The notes below the pieces were generated by a model that worked only from the letters and a program-made list of their open reading frames with translations, was not told the DNA's origin and searched no databases. The position numbers were made by a program, and so were the translations under genes. Shown piece by piece: positions 26,336-35,168 of a stretch of DNA of 50,967 nt; within the stretch, counting starts at the first letter, position 1; each line of letters starts with the position of its first letter. The stretch is from positions 1-50,967 of the forward strand of contig NZ_PPSM01000017.1 of NCBI RefSeq assembly GCF_002916655.1. The letters run 5' to 3'. This DNA is from Novosphingobium sp. HII-3. Its GTDB lineage: Bacteria > Pseudomonadota > Alphaproteobacteria > Sphingomonadales > Sphingomonadaceae.

Positions 26336-26998
26336 ATGAGCTTCTGCGACGAAATCTGGCAAGATGTCGAACCGCTGCGCCGGTCCATTCTCGCTCACCC
26401 GTTCCTGGCCGAACTGGCCGCGGGAACGCTGCCCCCGGAAAGCTTCCGGCACTACATCGTGCAGGACAGCCTCTATTTGGCCGAGTACTCCCGGGCGCTC
26501 GCGCTTGCCGCCGCGCGCGCGCCGACCGCCGCCGGGCGGCTGGAGTTTTCGGATGGCGCCAAAGTCGCCGTACAGGTGGAAGAGGCCCTGCACCAAGCCT
26601 TCTTCGCAAGCTTCGGCGTGACGGCGCAGATGGCCGCCAACAGCGAGGCCACGCCGGCATGCCTCGGCTACACCAGCTATCTTTCGGCGCTCGCCGCAAC
26701 GCGTAGCTACGAGGAGCTGATCGCGGCCATATTGCCGTGCTTTTGGGTGTACTGGGAAGTCGGCTGCGCGATTAAACCCCGTGCCGCCGCGCCAAACCCC
26801 TATTCGGCATGGATCGACACCTACGCCGCTCCATCCTTCGGCGAGGCGACCGCCCGCGTCCGCGCCCTCGTCGACGAGGCGGCCTCGAACGCCGGAACAG
26901 GTACGCGTCGCGCGATGGCTGACGCTTTCCGCATCGCGACCCGCTTCGAATGGATGTTCTGGGATTCGGCCTACCATCGCGCGACTTGGCCCATCTAA
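26336..26998 (+). CDS. tenA: TenA family thiaminase II / aminopyrimidine aminohydrolase
   Basis: A 220-residue TenA protein. Cys135 in ILPCFWVYWEVG aligns with the catalytic Cys135 of Bacillus subtilis TenA; Asp44 (QDSLYL) and the Glu of RFEWMFWDSAY complete the usual site. The family hydrolyses aminomethyl-aminopyrimidine, salvaging HMP from degraded thiamine. The gene lies 13 nt after the receptor, with AAGAAGG as ribosome site, and should share the TPP riboswitch control. No thiC/thiD or inner-membrane thiamine transporter is in the window. Confidence 0.94.
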   Translation: MSFCDEIWQDVEPLRRSILAHPFLAELAAGTLPPESFRHYIVQDSLYLAEYSRALALAAARAPTAAGRLEFSDGAKVAVQVEEALHQAFFASFGVTAQMAANSEATPACLGYTSYLSALAATRSYEELIAAILPCFWVYWEVGCAIKPRAAAPNPYSAWIDTYAAPSFGEATARVRALVDEAASNAGTGTRRAMADAFRIATRFEWMFWDSAYHRATWPI

Positions 26999-27088
26999 GG
27001 CGAAAACCGGAAAGAACCTGCTGCGCAATCAGAAAAGCGATGGAACAGCGCAGCTCCCAACCGTTACCTTCTGCGGAAGGACCCGACC

Positions 27089-28393
27089 ATGCCTGTCACG
27101 AATATCGCTAAACGGACTTACGATCACAACTTCAGGCTGGATCCGATCGTCCGCAGTCTGCTGGACACCGACTTCTACAAGCTGCTGATGCTGCAGCTGA
27201 TCCGCCATCTGCACGGGGACGTGCAGGCCACGTTCTCGGTCATCAATCGCAGCCGCACCGTGCGCCTCGCGGAAGTGATCGATGAGGCGGAACTACGCGC
27301 ACAGCTGGATCATGCCCGCACCATCCGTTTCGCGAAGAAGGAGCTGATCTGGCTCGCCGGCAACACGTTCTACGGCAAGCAGCAGATGTTCGCCCCCGAC
27401 TTTATCAATTGGCTGTCGGCGTTCCGCCTGCCCGAATACGACCTGCGGATCGTGGACGGACAGTTTGACTTGCGCTTCGAAGGTCCGTGGACGCATACGT
27501 CGATGTGGGAGATCCCCGCGCTCACCATCATCAATGAGCTGCGCGCCCGGGCCGCCATGCGCGACAAGGGCGAACTGGCGCTCGACATTCTTTACGCCCG
27601 TGCGAAGGCGCGGCTCTGGGAGAAGGTGGAACGCCTGCGCCAGCTTGACGATCTGATCCTATCCGACTTCGGCACGCGCAGGCGCCATGGCTTCCTGTGG
27701 CAGCGCTGGTGCGTCGAGGCCTTGAAGGAAGGGCTGAGGGAGAGATTCATCGGCACCTCTAACGTGCTGCTCGCCATGGACGCTGACCTCGAGGCGATCG
27801 GCACGAACGCGCATGAACTTCCGATGGTGGCCGCCGCCCTTGCCGATACGGACGAGGCGCTGCTGCACGCGCCCTATCGGGTGCTTGAGGAGTGGCGCGC
27901 GCACTACAACGGCAACCTTCTCGTCGCCTTGCCGGATGCCTTCGGAACCGCATCCTTCCTCAAGAATGCGCCTTCCTGGCTCGCCGACTGGACCGGTTTC
28001 CGTCCTGACAGCGCCCCGCCGATCGAAGGCGGGGAACAGATCATCCGATGGTGGGAACAGCATGGTGTCGACCCGCGCACCAGGCTCCTCATCTTCTCGG
28101 ACGGGATGGACATCGACACCATAGAAGACACGTATCGCCACTTTCATGGGCGCGTGCGCCTGAGCTTCGGTTGGGGAACGAATCTTACAAACGACTTCCG
28201 AGGCTGCGATCCGGATGGCCGCACCGGGCTGGAGCCCATCTCTCTCGTATGCAAGGTGACGAGCGCCAATGGCCGTCCCGCCGTGAAGCTGTCGGACAAC
28301 CCCGAGAAGGCCACCGGCCATCCGGACAACATCGAACGCTACCGGCGCGTCTTCGGATCGGAAGGGCAGCGGAGATCAGCCGTCACGGTCTGA
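27089..28393 (+). CDS. pncB: Nicotinate phosphoribosyltransferase
   Basis: A 434-residue PncB, which joins nicotinate and PRPP to nicotinate mononucleotide in NAD salvage. Family marks are [15 protein letters not shown] at the N-terminus, [11 protein letters not shown] (with catalytic-region residues), [11 protein letters not shown], and [11 protein letters not shown] near the C-terminus (phosphate and ring binding). It is full length. GGAAGGA precedes the ATG. The 90-nt gap to tenA may hold its own promoter: GGAAC-N15-CGTT at 27042-27065 resembles an EcfG promoter but with a short spacer. Confidence 0.96.
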   Translation: MPVTNIAKRTYDHNFRLDPIVRSLLDTDFYKLLMLQLIRHLHGDVQATFSVINRSRTVRLAEVIDEAELRAQLDHARTIRFAKKELIWLAGNTFYGKQQMFAPDFINWLSAFRLPEYDLRIVDGQFDLRFEGPWTHTSMWEIPALTIINELRARAAMRDKGELALDILYARAKARLWEKVERLRQLDDLILSDFGTRRRHGFLWQRWCVEALKEGLRERFIGTSNVLLAMDADLEAIGTNAHELPMVAAALADTDEALLHAPYRVLEEWRAHYNGNLLVALPDAFGTASFLKNAPSWLADWTGFRPDSAPPIEGGEQIIRWWEQHGVDPRTRLLIFSDGMDIDTIEDTYRHFHGRVRLSFGWGTNLTNDFRGCDPDGRTGLEPISLVCKVTSANGRPAVKLSDNPEKATGHPDNIERYRRVFGSEGQRRSAVTV

Positions 28394-28444
28394 AGCTTCG
28401 CGTCTTGACCGGACGACTGCGCAGGACGGCGCCGAACCGACTGG

Positions 28445-29428
28445 TCAGCGCCCGCGCCGTTTCCTCAGCAGCAGGGCGGCCGCCGTCAGCCCGCCTGCCG
28501 CTGCCAGCGCGCCCGCCCCAGCGGCAGCCTTTCGCCGCAAATCGGTGCGCCGGGTGTGCGCGTCTGGTCCGCTGGCATTCGAAGGCGGATCGAACAAGGT
28601 GCCCTTCGTATCCTCACCCCGCTCCGCTCGCCGCGACCAGATGTCGAGGAAGCCGTTCAACATCGCCGCGCTGGCATTGGGGGTGGCGAACTGCAGCAGT
28701 TTCATGCCGATGCCCGGCCCGCCGACAAACGTGGAATTGCGCGGCCGGTGGGCAAGCTTCACGACCGCCTGCGCGACCTTCTCGGGAGGCAGAGCGCCGG
28801 GCGGATAGGACAGTTTCGCGCCTGTGTAATTACCGGCGTGGCCGATGGCCGGGGTATCGACAAACGTCGGATAGACGTCGCAGATGTGAATGTGCGGGTT
28901 CTTCGACAGTTCTCCCCGCAGAGCCTCGCTGAAACCCCGGAGCCCGAATTTGCTGGCCGCGTAGGCCGCTGCATAAGGCGTGGCCACGAAGCCGCCTATG
29001 GAAATCATGTTTACCCAGGTTCCCCGGCCCTGCTCCAGAAAGATCGGCAGAACCGCATGGGCTTCGGTCATGTGACTGAGAAGGTTCGCCTGGAGAACCT
29101 GCACATGATCGGCAAGGGGCACATCCTGGTACTTGCCCATTACGCCAACCCCGACGCAACTGAACCACAGGTCCACCCCGCCCATATGCTCACGCGCGAA
29201 GCGGGTCAGTTCGCCGATCGCCTCCGCGTCGGTCACATCGACGATGCGCGTCTCCACGCTCGCGCCGAACTCCTGGCAGCGTGCCGCTATGTCCCTGAGC
29301 CCTGCTTCTCCGCGGGCGGCGAGGATCAGCCGGGCACCTTCGCGCGCGAAAGCTATGGCCGTGGCGGCGCCGATGCCGCTGGAGGCACCTGTTATGACAA
29401 CTCGTCTTCCTGCCAGGCTGCGGATCAT
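28445..29428 (-). CDS. SDR family oxidoreductase with C-terminal membrane anchor
   Basis: A 327-residue SDR: TGASSGIG (residues 13-20), catalytic Ser143, Tyr156 and Lys160 (AYAASKFG), then about 90 extra residues ending in a hydrophobic Ala/Leu segment and RKRRGR (AAGALAAAGGLTAAALLLRKRRGR). The tail would anchor it in the membrane with the positive end inside, which suggests a lipid or membrane substrate (inference). AAGGAG precedes the ATG at 29428, and the ATG overlaps the stop of the DUF4336 gene by 4 nt. Confidence 0.9.
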   Translation of the reverse strand: MIRSLAGRRVVITGASSGIGAATAIAFAREGARLILAARGEAGLRDIAARCQEFGASVETRIVDVTDAEAIGELTRFAREHMGGVDLWFSCVGVGVMGKYQDVPLADHVQVLQANLLSHMTEAHAVLPIFLEQGRGTWVNMISIGGFVATPYAAAYAASKFGLRGFSEALRGELSKNPHIHICDVYPTFVDTPAIGHAGNYTGAKLSYPPGALPPEKVAQAVVKLAHRPRNSTFVGGPGIGMKLLQFATPNASAAMLNGFLDIWSRRAERGEDTKGTLFDPPSNASGPDAHTRRTDLRRKAAAGAGALAAAGGLTAAALLLRKRRGR

Positions 29429-30303
29429 GGTCTTCTCCTTGTGAGGCGGGAGAACGATCGCGCCGGGTCGCTCTCCTTTTCGTCCATCCAGGCGAATGCC
29501 CTCCAAAGCCGGGCAGCCGCGTCATGTTCGAAAGGGTCACCGTGTGCGAAGAGCACGCGCTCGGGCTGCAGCCGGAGCATCGCGTCGATGTTCGCGCGCG
29601 CGTCATGGCCGCCGAGGCGAAGGGCCATGCGAACGTGGTGCGCCGTTTTTCCCTCTGTACCGCATGCCGCCTGCGCCGCGAAGCGTGTGACGGGCGGCAG
29701 CTTGGAGGGCACGAGGTTCTGGATAGTGTCGCACAGGATCAGCGTCCGGCTCGGGACGTGAAACAGGAAACTTTCGCAGAAGCCAGCGCCCCGGATCAGC
29801 CCCTGGGAGAGGGAGGGCTGCCACTCCGCAGGTTCCCTGTCGCCAAGGTCGCGGTCTATCCGCACCCCCGATAGCCGCACCTGCAGGCGGTTTCGCAGCC
29901 CCGGAACCGCCCAGGTCGTCGCTTGCGGAAAGACCTTCTGCCACTCCGTCAGGTGAGTCCAATGGGCGGTGCCCGGCGCCACCAGATGGCGCACCGTGCC
30001 CAGCGCGTTCAGGGATGCCTCCAGCGCGGGCGTATGCGTGGTGGGGGAGTGAAGCAGGAGACTTCCATCCTCGAGACGCAGCACCGTCATCCGAATGGGC
30101 AAGGACAGGCCGCTGGCGACCATCGTATCGTCCACGATCCACAGGCCGTCGTCGATGTATTTCGGCGTTCCGAGCGGCGGATAACCGACCCTTTCCGGTC
30201 GCGCCGCGCCCGAGCGCTTCAGCCACGATCGGTAGAGGCCAAGGGCAGCGGCACCTGTAACCAGCAATACCGCCGCGGCGCGCGTCATTCCATCCCGGCG
30301 CAT
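29425..30303 (-). CDS. DUF4336 (metallo-beta-lactamase-fold-like) membrane-anchored protein
   Basis: A 292-residue protein. An N-terminal hydrophobic helix (AAAVLLVTGAAALGLYRSWL) is followed by a DUF4336 domain (LRLEDGSLLLHSPTTHTP ... HLVAPGTAHWTHLTEWQKVFPQA ... LILCDTIQNL ... RVLFAHGDPFE), which resembles a reduced metallo-beta-lactamase fold with only some of the usual His ligands. Function is unknown. It has GGAG at good spacing, follows the PaoC-like gene by 17 nt, and is coupled to the SDR gene; all are probably one transcript. Confidence 0.85.
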   Translation of the reverse strand: MRRDGMTRAAAVLLVTGAAALGLYRSWLKRSGAARPERVGYPPLGTPKYIDDGLWIVDDTMVASGLSLPIRMTVLRLEDGSLLLHSPTTHTPALEASLNALGTVRHLVAPGTAHWTHLTEWQKVFPQATTWAVPGLRNRLQVRLSGVRIDRDLGDREPAEWQPSLSQGLIRGAGFCESFLFHVPSRTLILCDTIQNLVPSKLPPVTRFAAQAACGTEGKTAHHVRMALRLGGHDARANIDAMLRLQPERVLFAHGDPFEHDAAARLWRAFAWMDEKESDPARSFSRLTRRRP

Positions 30304-30320
30304 GCTATAGCTCCTTCACG

Positions 30321-32525
30321 TCAGACTTCCGGAAGACCCGCCAGCACCTTGTCAGGAGTGATCGGGAAACTTCGCACACGAACACCGCAGGCGTGGTGGA
30401 TCGCGTTCGCGATGGCGCCCGCCGCACCGCATATCCCCAGTTCCCCCACGCCCTTGGCCTGCAGTGGGCTTCCCGCCGGATCGCGTTCCTCCACCAGCAG
30501 GACATCGAGGTGCGGAACGTCGAGGTTCACCGGCACGTGGTATTCGGCAAGGTCGGGGTTCACGATATGGCCGTCGCGTTGGTCGAACGCCAGTTCCTCC
30601 GTCAAGGCACTGCCTATCCCCCAGACCATGCCGCCCATGCACTGCGAGGTGGCAGTCTTTGCGTTGAGCACACGTCCCATCGAGAAGGCGCCGGTAAAAC
30701 GGCGCACGCGCACCTCCCCCGAATAGACGTTGACCGCGACTTCCGCGAAGAACGCGCCGTACATCGCCGCAGCGAACGCCTCGGTTATCTTGCCCGGCTT
30801 GAAACGGGCATGTTCGGTGAGAGCCTCGTCTCCCAGCAGGTCCGCGATCGCGATGCGACGGTTGCCGGTGACGGCATGGCCATCCTTGAGCGTCAGTTCG
30901 TCCTCGGCGCAGCCCAGCTTCGCTGCCAGCTTGCTGCGGATACCTTCGCACGCCTGGAACACGGCAGAGCCGGTGGACGCAGCGCCCCAGCTGCCCCCCG
31001 AGCCCGAGCCCGGCGGAAAATCGGTGTCGCCAAGGTGCACCTCCACCCTTCCTGGATCGACGCCCAGCATTTCCGCCGCGATCTGCTGGAGAACCGTGTA
31101 CGTCCCGGTGCCGATATCCGTCATGTCACTGGCGACCTCGACACTGCCGTCCGCGCGGAATGTCACCCGGGCTTCCGCCTTGTTAAGGTTGTGTACGCGC
31201 GTCGCGGTCGCCATTCCCGTGCCGATCCACCAGTCGCCTTCGCGCTTCTTGCAGGGTGTGCGGTCCGCCCCATCCCAGTCGAAACGCTCCGCGCCTTTGC
31301 GCAGGCACTCCTCCAGCTTGCGGGAGCTATAAGGGATATCGAGCGTCGGATGCCGTTCCGGTATGTTGCGCAGGCGCAGTTCGACAGGATCGATCTCCAT
31401 CGCGAGGGCCAGTTCGTCCATGGCCCCTTCGAGCGCCTGCATGCCCACAGCTTCACCGGGGGCCCGGACGGAACCCGCCGTTACGCGGTGGATGCGGGTG
31501 ACCTCCAGATCAAGCTTCCGGTCGTCACCCGGATAGAGGAACTCGCTCGCCTGAAGCACGGGTTCGGCAAACTCCTCCTCCGGCAGGTTGGATACCCATG
31601 CTTCATGGCCGAAGCCTATCAGGCGCCCCTCCGCGTCCGCCGCCAGCCGAAGACGCTGACGCGTTTCGGAACGGCGCATGATGCACTGGAAGACCTGCTG
31701 GCGCAGCAGGACGACGCGAACCGGGCGTTTCAGGGTGATGGCAGCAACCGATGCGGCCGCGCCTTCCGGGCTGATGCCGAGCTTGGATCCGAAACCGCCG
31801 CCCACATAGGGGGAAGCAAGACGGACGTTGTCGGCATCCAGCCCAAGCGCATCCGCAAGTTCCTTGCGATTGAAGCGCAGCATCTGCAGGCTTGAGTGAA
31901 GCGTCAGCGTCTTGCCGTCCCACTCGGCGATGCTGGCATGCGGCTCCATCGCGGCACTGTTGTGGCCTTCGGTCGTGTAGACGACATCCACGGCATGCGC
32001 CGCCGCGTCCATCGCCTGGTCGAGGTCGCCCTGGACCGTCGGATCCTCGAAGGGCTCGAAGGTGGCGCGCTCGTCCTCCGGGTCCACAAGAGGGTCCGGC
32101 TCCTCCCGATAGCGAATGCGCAGGTGCTTCGCGGCATGGCGCGCCTGTTCGAACGTCTTCGCGACGACGAGGGCCACCGGCTGCCCGTAGTACTGCACGT
32201 CGCGGACCTTGCGCACGGGGGACTTGCCCGCACCGCCCTGCGCCGCCCGCGCCGTCATGCGATCATCGGAAAGCACCGCAATCACGCCGGGCATCTGGAG
32301 CACGGCCTCGTCGTCGATCGCGGTAACTTGCCCCCGAGCGATGGTGGCGGTCACCAGCACGCCTTCAACGCAGTTCGGTATCCGGTACTCGGCAGCGTAG
32401 GTCGCCTTTCCGGACACCTTCAGCGGGCCTTCGAGGCGGTCCAGCGGCTTTCCAATCACACCTTGCGCCATGGCATCAAGGCGGTTGCGTTCGTCAGGCT
32501 CATCCATCGTGTAGACGCTGGTCAC
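30321..32525 (-). CDS. paoC: Aldehyde/xanthine oxidoreductase, molybdenum subunit (PaoC-like)
   Basis: A 734-residue large subunit of the xanthine dehydrogenase family that carries the molybdenum cofactor and oxidises aldehydes or N-heterocycles. Marks: ASPYVGGGFGSKLG, SVRAPGEAVGMQALEGAMDELA, GSGGSWGAASTGSAVFQA, and the catalytic Glu695 in KGVGELGICGAAGAI, close to the Glu of Escherichia coli PaoC. Size and partners match PaoABC, which oxidises aromatic aldehydes. The GTG start overlaps the PaoB-like stop by 4 nt. No XdhC/PaoD maturation factor is in the window, so it must be encoded elsewhere. Confidence 0.93.
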   Translation of the reverse strand: MTSVYTMDEPDERNRLDAMAQGVIGKPLDRLEGPLKVSGKATYAAEYRIPNCVEGVLVTATIARGQVTAIDDEAVLQMPGVIAVLSDDRMTARAAQGGAGKSPVRKVRDVQYYGQPVALVVAKTFEQARHAAKHLRIRYREEPDPLVDPEDERATFEPFEDPTVQGDLDQAMDAAAHAVDVVYTTEGHNSAAMEPHASIAEWDGKTLTLHSSLQMLRFNRKELADALGLDADNVRLASPYVGGGFGSKLGISPEGAAASVAAITLKRPVRVVLLRQQVFQCIMRRSETRQRLRLAADAEGRLIGFGHEAWVSNLPEEEFAEPVLQASEFLYPGDDRKLDLEVTRIHRVTAGSVRAPGEAVGMQALEGAMDELALAMEIDPVELRLRNIPERHPTLDIPYSSRKLEECLRKGAERFDWDGADRTPCKKREGDWWIGTGMATATRVHNLNKAEARVTFRADGSVEVASDMTDIGTGTYTVLQQIAAEMLGVDPGRVEVHLGDTDFPPGSGSGGSWGAASTGSAVFQACEGIRSKLAAKLGCAEDELTLKDGHAVTGNRRIAIADLLGDEALTEHARFKPGKITEAFAAAMYGAFFAEVAVNVYSGEVRVRRFTGAFSMGRVLNAKTATSQCMGGMVWGIGSALTEELAFDQRDGHIVNPDLAEYHVPVNLDVPHLDVLLVEERDPAGSPLQAKGVGELGICGAAGAIANAIHHACGVRVRSFPITPDKVLAGLPEV

Positions 32526-33502
32526 ACGGCTCTCCCTGTCGCTTCACGCAGCACGCCCTTCAGGACACGGCGCGTCATGGGTATCTTGAAATCGTTGGCG
32601 CCCTGCCCCTTCGCTTCGGCGAGCAGAACATCGGCGGCTTTGTCGAACAAGGCATCCGAAGGTTCGTTGCCGACGAGCAGCTCCTCCACCCCCGGGTCGT
32701 GCCAGGGCTTGTGCGCCAGGCCCCCGAAGGCAAGGGAGGCCCTGCCGATCCGGCCCTCCTCCATGGCAATCACGCAGGCGACGGAGACCAGTGCGAAAGC
32801 ATAGGACGAACGGTCGCGCACCTTACGGTAGATCTGCGTACCACCCACAGGCTCGGGAAGAACGACGGCGGTGATGACCTCCCCCGCTTCCAGCACGTTA
32901 TCGCGTTCCGGATGGTCGCCGGGCAAGCGGTGAAACGCGCGGACCGGTATCATCCGCGCGCTGCCATCCCTGCCGGAGACTTCTACCGAAGCATCGAGGG
33001 CCGCCAGGGCCACTGCCATGTCGCCGGGATAAGTTGCGATGCAGGCCTCACTGGCACCCAGTATCGCATGTATCCGGTTCACCCCGCCGATGGCGCCGCA
33101 GCCGGTTCCCGGCTCCCGCTTGTTGCAGGGCTGGTCCCTGTTGTAGAAGTAGTAGCACCGGGTCCGCTGGCACAGGTTGCCGCCAGTGGTGGCCTTGTTG
33201 CGCAACTGGAAGGTTGCTCCGGCAAGGATCGCCCGGGCCAATATGGGATAGTCACGCCTGATCCGCTCATCGGCGGCGCATGCGCTGTTGGAGACGAGCG
33301 CGCCGATGCGCAGCCCGCCCTCCGTCCGCTCGATCCCGCCAAGTTCCAGGCGGTTGATGTCGACCAGGGCGTCCGGCCGCTCGATCTCCAGCTTCATCAG
33401 ATCCAGCAGGTTCGTGCCGCCGGCGATCAACCGGGCACCTTCGCGGGCCTGTTCCGCCGCGTGCGTGACGGCCTCTGCCCGGCTGTAGTCGAAGCCTTTC
33501 AT
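32522..33502 (-). CDS. paoB: FAD subunit with extra 4Fe-4S cluster (PaoB-like)
   Basis: A 326-residue FAD-binding subunit. ARLIAGGTNLLDLMK is the FAD pyrophosphate loop and ATTGGNLCQRTRC the second FAD loop. Four cysteines (111, 116, 126, 135) within GNLCQRTRCYYFYNRDQPCNKREPGTGC match the extra 4Fe-4S cluster that marks the PaoB/HcrB-type subgroup. It passes electrons from the 2Fe-2S subunit to an acceptor. It is joined by 4-nt overlaps to both neighbours. Confidence 0.92.
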   Translation of the reverse strand: MKGFDYSRAEAVTHAAEQAREGARLIAGGTNLLDLMKLEIERPDALVDINRLELGGIERTEGGLRIGALVSNSACAADERIRRDYPILARAILAGATFQLRNKATTGGNLCQRTRCYYFYNRDQPCNKREPGTGCGAIGGVNRIHAILGASEACIATYPGDMAVALAALDASVEVSGRDGSARMIPVRAFHRLPGDHPERDNVLEAGEVITAVVLPEPVGGTQIYRKVRDRSSYAFALVSVACVIAMEEGRIGRASLAFGGLAHKPWHDPGVEELLVGNEPSDALFDKAADVLLAEAKGQGANDFKIPMTRRVLKGVLREATGRAV

Positions 33503-34005
33503 CGTCCGGCCTCCACAACTTCAGCGATGGCGTCGACAATGTTCGAATAGGCTCCGCAACGGCACAGATTGCCGCTCATGCGCTCGCGGATTTCGTCGCG
33601 TGTCAGCGAAACAGGGGCGGTGATATCGTCACTGACGAAACTGGCCCACCCGTTCGCCGCCTCGTCCAGCATGGCTTTCGCTGAACAGATCTGTCCCGGC
33701 GTGCAGTAGCCGCATTGGAATCCGTCATGCCTTACGAACGCCTCCTGAAGCGGGTGCAGCTCTTCGGGCGTTCCGAACCCCTCGATGGTGGTGACCGCAT
33801 CGCCCTCGTGCATGACGGCAAGGGTGAGGCAGCTGTTGATCCGCTGACCGTTCACCAGCACGGTGCAGGCGCCGCATTGCCCGTGGTCACAGCCCTTCTT
33901 GGTGCCGGTCAGACCGCATCCGTCGCGCAGAAAATCGAGAAGCGTGGTGCGCGGATCGCCGGTGAAGTCATGATCCGTTCCGTTTATTGTCAGGGGCATC
34001 GGCAT
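33499..34005 (-). CDS. paoA: 2Fe-2S subunit (PaoA-like)
   Basis: A subunit of about 168 residues with two 2Fe-2S sites: Cys39/44/47/59 in a plant-ferredoxin pattern ([13 protein letters not shown] ... NSC) and Cys98/101/148/150 (CGYC ... CRC). Escherichia coli PaoA has a Tat signal for periplasmic export; none is present here, so this enzyme is probably cytoplasmic. The start is uncertain: ATG at 34005 or 33999, or a TTG at 34038, and none has a strong ribosome site. It is the first gene of the paoABC-DUF4336-SDR operon. Confidence 0.9.
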   Translation of the reverse strand: MPMPLTINGTDHDFTGDPRTTLLDFLRDGCGLTGTKKGCDHGQCGACTVLVNGQRINSCLTLAVMHEGDAVTTIEGFGTPEELHPLQEAFVRHDGFQCGYCTPGQICSAKAMLDEAANGWASFVSDDITAPVSLTRDEIRERMSGNLCRCGAYSNIVDAIAEVVEAGR

Positions 34006-34331
34006 ACTCGCGTGAACGGGGTTCCTGGGCGTCAGCAAAGCGCGGAACCGTGGGCCATGGGGCGGTCATAAACCGCCTCTCAAACGGGCAAGGCGCCGCT
34101 CGGTTGCCAACGCTTACCGTTCCTTAACCTGCCGATACGGCATCCCGTCGAAAGCGCCGTAAACATGGTGCTGCGGCGCACCGGAGCCAGGCAACCGGCC
34201 GCCGTACGACCGGCTCGGACCACGTCTTTCCCGGGAACAAGGCTTGCTTGATGCAGGTTGTCTTTGCCGGGATGGGCGGAACGCAGGTTCACTCCTGCGC
34301 TTGACAGACGTGCAGACATGGAAGGCTCATC
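34006..34331. other. 326-nt divergent intergenic region
   Basis: Separates the pao operon (minus) from the stress-type operon (plus). It contains an EcfG-type promoter for the plus strand (34234-34259) and a small hairpin CGCAGG-TTCACT-CCTGCG (about 34271-34288). I see no convincing promoter for paoA and no gene. Confidence 0.5.
34234..34259 (+). promoter_or_regulatory. EcfG-type promoter of the small-protein/SRPBCC operon
   Basis: GGAAC (34234-34238), 17 nt, GGTT (34256-34259): one base from GGAAC-N17-CGTT, with the same spacing as the other two sites in this window. The first start codon is 72 nt downstream. Confidence 0.5.
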
Positions 34332-34550
34332 ATGACCAGTTTCGACAAGGACGATCGCGGACCCGATCCGACCAAGCCGTCCAAGACACCCAGAGGCACG
34401 TTTGGCGATGCACGCCCTGACGAGTTTCACGATTCTCGAGCCGAGGGCAGTCAGCCGCCCGAAAAGGTGGAGGATCGTCCTTTGGTGAGCAAGGTCCACC
34501 CCGAGGATTACCCGGAAGAAGAACGGCGCGATGGTGATCTTACCCGTTGA
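34332..34550 (+). CDS. Small acidic disordered protein
   Basis: A 72-residue, highly charged protein rich in Asp, Glu, Pro, Lys and Arg, with no hydrophobic core, so probably intrinsically disordered. I do not recognise a family. GAAGG precedes the ATG. It lies 42 nt before the SRPBCC gene and behind an EcfG-like promoter, so it is probably a stress-induced hydrophilin-like protein (inference). Confidence 0.7.
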   Translation: MTSFDKDDRGPDPTKPSKTPRGTFGDARPDEFHDSRAEGSQPPEKVEDRPLVSKVHPEDYPEEERRDGDLTR

Positions 34551-34592
34551 TCCATCCGCAACCACCGACCACCCGCAAAAGCAGGAGCTATC

Positions 34593-35168
34593 ATGACTGA
34601 TGCTGGCGACGACGCGCCGCTCTCTACGAAGAAGGACGGCCATTCCTCGCAGGATGCGGCCTCTCTGGGCCTGGAAGCGCGAGGCGGGGACCTCCTTGCC
34701 CGCTCCGTGACGATCAACAGGCCAAAAGCCGAACTCTACCGCTTCTGGCGAGACTTCTCCAACCTGCCGAAGATCATGGACAACATAGTCCGGATCGATG
34801 TGATCGATCAGCAGACCAGCCACTGGGTGGTCAAAGGCCCCGGCGGCAAGGAAGTCGAATGGGACGCGACGATCACGCAGGACCTGCCCGACGAAGCGAT
34901 CGCCTGGGCCTCCAAGGACGCGTCCGACATTTCGAACAGCGGCCGTATCGAATTTCGCGACGCGGGCCTGCGCGGCACGGTCGTGACCGCGACGATCCTG
35001 TACGATGCCCCCGCCGGGCTGGTCGGCAAGGCTATCGCCAAACTTTCGCAGCGTGAGCCCGGCATCCAGGCCCGGCGTGACCTACGGCGCTTCAAGCAGC
35101 TGATGGAAACAGGCGAAATCGCCACCAACGCGCGTACCCGCAAGCAGCACGAAGAGGAGATGGCCTGA
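34593..35168 (+). CDS. SRPBCC (START/polyketide cyclase-like) protein
   Basis: A 191-residue protein with an SRPBCC helix-grip domain beginning at about residue 37 ([30 protein letters not shown]) and running through [27 protein letters not shown] to the C-terminal helix [27 protein letters not shown]. The fold makes a hydrophobic pocket; the ligand is unknown. AGGAGC precedes the ATG. Its stop overlaps the next start by 1 nt (TGATG). Similar proteins often sit beside zinc alcohol dehydrogenases and SDRs in stress-induced loci, as here. Confidence 0.9.
   Translation: MTDAGDDAPLSTKKDGHSSQDAASLGLEARGGDLLARSVTINRPKAELYRFWRDFSNLPKIMDNIVRIDVIDQQTSHWVVKGPGGKEVEWDATITQDLPDEAIAWASKDASDISNSGRIEFRDAGLRGTVVTATILYDAPAGLVGKAIAKLSQREPGIQARRDLRRFKQLMETGEIATNARTRKQHEEEMA

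Noticed and set aside
25186..26388. 400-codon open frame opposite the TonB receptor
   Set aside because: Antisense shadow of a complete receptor with signal, plug and barrel.
27042..27065. GGAAC-N15-CGTT before pncB as an EcfG promoter
   Set aside because: The spacer is two bases shorter than the other three sites; kept only as a remark in the pncB entry.
30393..31895. 500-codon open frame on the plus strand opposite the molybdenum subunit
   Set aside because: Antisense shadow of a clear PaoC-like gene, with no family features.
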